From an uncultured Bacteroidota bacterium (GTDB lineage Bacteria > Bacteroidota > Bacteroidia > Bacteroidales > CAIWKO01): 8,304 nucleotides of DNA. Under the pieces are notes generated by a model. That model had not been told where the DNA came from, searched no databases, and saw only the letters and a list, made by a program, of their open reading frames with translations. The stretch covers positions 1 through 8,304 of the forward strand of contig CALGYY010000022.1 of the NCBI GenBank assembly GCA_937934705.1, read 5' to 3'. This document shows, piece by piece, positions 5,287 through 8,304 of this stretch. A program made the translations under genes and the position numbers. Numbering within the stretch: the stretch's first letter is position 1; each line of letters opens with the position of its first letter.

Positions 5287-7671
5287 ATGAAAACTATAAG
5301 TCTCCTGATTTTTTTTAATGTATTGTTTTTCAGCGCATTTTCTCAGACCGGCAGTATTCAGGGCCGCGTTCTGGATGCGCAAAACAATGAACCTCTTCCC
5401 TTTGTCAACATCATCATACAGGGAACCACCATTGGTTCTACTTCTGATCTTGACGGCAACTTCCTGTTTAAGGGCCTGAAACCCGGTTATGTGCGACTGA
5501 TCGCGAGTTCTGTCGGCTACGAAACTTTCACCTCTTCCGAACTGCTGGTATCCAACTCCAAATCGGCCAATATCGAAATTCTGATGGTTCAGAAGGTGAT
5601 CAACCTCGACAAGGTCGAGATCACTACCAAAGCTTTTGAGAAGCGCGACGAGAGTCCGCTGTCGATGCGCACGCTCGGCATTCAGGAAATCGAAAAAAAT
5701 CCCGGCGGGAACCGCGATATCAGCAAGGTTATCCAATCCTTTCCCGGGGTCGCTTCCAGCGTTTCATTCCGGAACGACGTAATCGTGAGGGGCGGTGGTT
5801 CGGGCGAGAACCGATTTTACCTGGATGATGTAGAGATTCCCAACCTGAATCACTTTGCCACACAGGGCGCTTCGGGTGGTCCGGTCGGAATCATCAACAC
5901 GGACTTCATCCGCGAGGTTGACTTTTTCTCCGGATCTTTCCCTGCCAGTCGCGGGAATGCCCTCAGCTCGATTATCGACATGAAGCAGATCGACGGGAAC
6001 AAGGATAAGATCGGCTTCAAACTGACCCTGGGGGCATCCGACTACGGATTGACCATGGATGGTCCCCTCGGAAAAAAAGCGACCTTTCTTCTGTCGGCCC
6101 GGAGCTCCTACCTTCAGCTCCTGTTCAGCGCGCTGAAACTGCCCTTTCTGCCGACCTATAACGATTTCCAGTTTAAGACGCGCATCAATTTCGACCAGAA
6201 ACACCAGTTGACCATTATCGGAATCGGCGCTATTGATGAGTTCAAACTGAACCTCAAAGCCAACGAAACCGAGGAGCAGCGCTACATTCTGAATTTCATT
6301 CCGGTGAACGAGCAGTGGAATTACACCATCGGCCTTGTTTATAAGCAATTCAGAAAGAATTCTTACGATACCTGGGTAATCAGCCGCAATATGCTCAGGA
6401 ACACCTCAGTGAAATACAAGGACAATGATGAGAGTCTTACAGAAAACCTGATCCAGGACTATAAGAGCGATGAGATTGAAAACAAACTCCGCTACGAGAA
6501 CACTACACGACTGGGCGGTTTTAAACTGATCTACGGTGCGGGTGTCGAATATGCACGCTACACGAACAGTACTTACCAGAAGATTTTTGCCGGCGACAGG
6601 CCACTCGTCATAGATTACCGCTCAGCACTTGACCTTTACAAATGGAATGTGTTTGTACAGGCATCCAAATCCTTCTTCGGGGAACGTCTGCTGATTTCTG
6701 CGGGTGCCCGTGCAGACGCCAACTCCTACAACCGGAAAATGTCGAGTCTTCTCAACCAGCTCAGTCCGCGCGTATCGGCCAGCTACTCCATCACCGACCG
6801 CTGGTCGCTGAACATGAATGTGGGTCGCTATTACCAGCAGCCCGCATACACCACACTCGGATACCGTGATGCAGCCGGGGAACTGATCAATAAGGAGAAC
6901 GGACTTAAATACATCTCGGCCGATCATGCGGTGCTGGGATTTGCATACCAGGACAACAGGTACATTCAGGTGACACTGGAAGGCTTTTATAAATCATACA
7001 GGCACTATCCTTTCAGCCTGAGCGATAGCATATCACTGGCCGGCAAAGGCGCAGATTTCGGAACTTTCGGGGATGAGGCCGTGGTGAGCACCAGTAAGGG
7101 CAGGGCCTATGGAGCTGAACTCTTGTTCAGAATCAAGATGCTGAAAGGCTTCAATGTTCTGGCCTCCTACACTTACGTCAGGAGCGAGTTTACCGGCCGT
7201 ACCGATGACTACATTCCCTCGGCATGGGACAACCGCCACCTGGTCAGCATCACGGCTTCCAAGAACTTCAAGCGCAACTGGTACATCGGTCTGAAATGGC
7301 GTTATCTCGGCGGTGTGCCTTATACGCCTTACGACCTGGCTCTTTCCTCTATCATCCCGGCATGGGATGCCCGCGGAAGAGCTTATCCTGATTACGCACT
7401 TTTTAATACTGAACGTCTGAAAGCTTACCATCAGCTTGACCTCCGGGTGGACAAGGAATTCTACTGGAAAAAATGGTCGCTGAACATCTATGCTGATGTA
7501 CAGAATGTGTATAACTTCAAAGCAGTGGGGCCCGACAATTTTGTCCAGGTCACCGACGACAACGGAACACCCCTCACCGATCCCGCTGATCCTTCACGTT
7601 ACCTGCTGAAGCCTTTGAAAAACGAATCCGGAACCATTGTTCCGACACTCGGAATTATTATACAATTCTAA
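5287..7671 (+). CDS. TonB-dependent outer-membrane receptor with CarboxypepD_reg-like N-terminal domain
   Basis: An outer-membrane active transporter powered by TonB/ExbBD; the substrate is unknown. The ATG at 5287 gives 794 aa with a signal peptide at 1-19 or 1-20 (MKT, hydrophobic core, then AFSQ). The reading frame extends upstream to a TTG, but that lies in the promoter. Residues about 22-100 form a CarboxypepD_reg-like beta-sandwich (GSIQGRVLDAQNNEPLPFVN), usual in Bacteroidota receptors. LDKVEITTKAF (107-117) is the typical linker before the plug. The plug (about 120-235) contains VIVRGGGSGENRFYLDDVEIP. The rest is a beta-barrel rich in alternating aromatic strands, ending in the terminal Phe expected for the BAM signal. 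It is shorter than SusC (about 1000 aa) and no SusD follows, so a glycan system is less likely. A metal, cofactor or siderophore substrate is possible but unproven. The following lipoprotein gene starts 5 bp after its stop. Confidence 0.92.
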   Translation: MKTISLLIFFNVLFFSAFSQTGSIQGRVLDAQNNEPLPFVNIIIQGTTIGSTSDLDGNFLFKGLKPGYVRLIASSVGYETFTSSELLVSNSKSANIEILMVQKVINLDKVEITTKAFEKRDESPLSMRTLGIQEIEKNPGGNRDISKVIQSFPGVASSVSFRNDVIVRGGGSGENRFYLDDVEIPNLNHFATQGASGGPVGIINTDFIREVDFFSGSFPASRGNALSSIIDMKQIDGNKDKIGFKLTLGASDYGLTMDGPLGKKATFLLSARSSYLQLLFSALKLPFLPTYNDFQFKTRINFDQKHQLTIIGIGAIDEFKLNLKANETEEQRYILNFIPVNEQWNYTIGLVYKQFRKNSYDTWVISRNMLRNTSVKYKDNDESLTENLIQDYKSDEIENKLRYENTTRLGGFKLIYGAGVEYARYTNSTYQKIFAGDRPLVIDYRSALDLYKWNVFVQASKSFFGERLLISAGARADANSYNRKMSSLLNQLSPRVSASYSITDRWSLNMNVGRYYQQPAYTTLGYRDAAGELINKENGLKYISADHAVLGFAYQDNRYIQVTLEGFYKSYRHYPFSLSDSISLAGKGADFGTFGDEAVVSTSKGRAYGAELLFRIKMLKGFNVLASYTYVRSEFTGRTDDYIPSAWDNRHLVSITASKNFKRNWYIGLKWRYLGGVPYTPYDLALSSIIPAWDARGRAYPDYALFNTERLKAYHQLDLRVDKEFYWKKWSLNIYADVQNVYNFKAVGPDNFVQVTDDNGTPLTDPADPSRYLLKPLKNESGTIVPTLGIIIQF

Positions 7672-7676
7672 TATTT

Positions 7677-8304
7677 ATGACTATGAAAACGAATATTTCA
7701 TTTATAATGATCCTGTCTCTGATTTTCTCATCTCTGGTTTTCCAGGCTTGTCAAACCGGAACAGGCAGCAAAAGCGGAAAGGATGAGATCATCGTGATGA
7801 CCACCAATCCCAACGGTAAGGGACAGGAAATGAGCATTGCCTTCAGTAAGGGTTCTGCGATCAACCATCCCCTGCTGGCCATATGGGCTGAAGATACGCT
7901 GGGGCGTTATCTGCAGACCTTTTACGTCAGCACATCCATCGCCACCTCCATTTTCGACAAAGCCATCAACAAGAGGGGGAAGTGGACTCCCGGACTGAGG
8001 AGGTTGCCAGCGGCACTTCCGGTCTGGTCGCACGCTTATGGCTACGTTGCCTCTGACGGACTTCACCTTCCCGAGCCCTCTTCTCCGGTAGCGGATGCGT
8101 ACTCAGGAGCCACACCGGGTAGCAGTTTTTTACTGAACACAAGATCCAACGAGGTCTTGCCCGCGGTTTTCAACCTTTACCTGGAGATCAATCAGTCGTG
8201 GGACTGGAATGACTACTGGCACAATGCCAGGTTTCCGGAATCACCTGACTATGCTACATCTGCCCAGCCTTCGGTGGTTTATCATGTCCGGCTCGCTGCC
8301 GCAG
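7677..8304 (+). CDS. Lipoprotein resembling the DUF2271 family (3' end beyond window)
   Basis: The open frame runs from ATG 7677 to the window edge without a stop (209 codons seen). An alternative ATG two codons later (7683) begins MKTNISF and may be the true start. A hydrophobic signal segment leads to the lipobox VFQAC, with lipidation expected at Cys25 (Cys23 from the second ATG). The residues after it (QTGTGSKSG) lack the acidic export signal of surface lipoproteins, so a periplasm-facing location is more likely. The mature part has LLAIWAEDTLGRYLQTFYVS, then KWTPGLRRL, DAYSGATPGSSF, and LYLEINQSWDWNDYWHN. From memory these match the pattern of DUF2271, a periplasmic family of unknown function with an Ig-like fold. 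It probably forms an operon with the TonB receptor and may help in the same uptake process. The family call is moderate; the lipoprotein call is firm. Confidence 0.75.
   Translation, partial: MTMKTNISFIMILSLIFSSLVFQACQTGTGSKSGKDEIIVMTTNPNGKGQEMSIAFSKGSAINHPLLAIWAEDTLGRYLQTFYVSTSIATSIFDKAINKRGKWTPGLRRLPAALPVWSHAYGYVASDGLHLPEPSSPVADAYSGATPGSSFLLNTRSNEVLPAVFNLYLEINQSWDWNDYWHNARFPESPDYATSAQPSVVYHVRLAAA

Noticed and set aside
5764..6348. 194-codon open frame on the minus strand inside the TonB receptor
   Set aside because: It is a reverse-strand shadow of the plug and barrel coding sequence, with no family features. The same applies to the frames at 5269-5736 and 7033-7431.
1..8304. CRISPR arrays, tRNA/rRNA genes, insertion sequences
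   Set aside because: No regularly spaced repeats of CRISPR size, no cloverleaf-like or rRNA sequence, and no transposase or terminal inverted repeats were seen on either strand.

Overview
The window looks like chromosomal DNA of a Bacteroidota (Bacteroidetes) bacterium, probably an anaerobe or facultative anaerobe. Three things support this. The + strand receptor has the Bacteroidota layout of signal peptide, CarboxypepD_reg-like domain, plug and barrel. Perfect Bacteroidota-type -7 boxes (TAnnTTTG) sit in front of both transcription units. Purine-rich Shine-Dalgarno sequences are weak or absent. The assignment comes from reading the sequence, not from a database search.

Layout: two divergent transcription units flank a 273-bp intergenic region (5014-5286). 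The minus-strand unit (5013 down to 41) is a compact five-gene operon of heterodisulfide-reductase (Hdr) type electron-transfer proteins. In transcription order they are HdrC-like (235 aa), HdrB-like (355 aa), a short HdrA-like flavoprotein (353 aa), a small HdrC-like ferredoxin (107-109 aa), and a 591-593 aa membrane protein. The last fuses a NarI/HdrE-like membrane domain, a dicluster ferredoxin domain and two CCG (HdrD) domains. The genes overlap or lie within about 30 bp of each other. A run of five 7-bp tandem repeats overlaps the 3' end of the last gene at the left window edge.

The plus-strand unit (5287 onward) encodes a 794-aa TonB-dependent outer-membrane receptor. Five bases later comes a lipoprotein, resembling the DUF2271 family, that runs off the right edge.

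Inferred working of the Hdr operon: the HdrA-like FAD protein exchanges electrons with the two HdrC-like ferredoxins. One branch leads to the HdrB-like subunit, a possible thiol/disulfide site. The other leads to the membrane HdrED fusion, a possible b-type haem and menaquinone site. The gene order C-B-A-C-(E+)D resembles the sulfur-oxidising sHdr cluster (C1-B1-A-hyp-C2-B2), with the last B subunit replaced by a membrane-anchored HdrED/EMO-like fusion. No lipoate-binding protein, DsrE/TusA, Etf, Flx or hydrogenase gene is present in the window, so the substrate is unknown. This operon is the best candidate here for a poorly described system.
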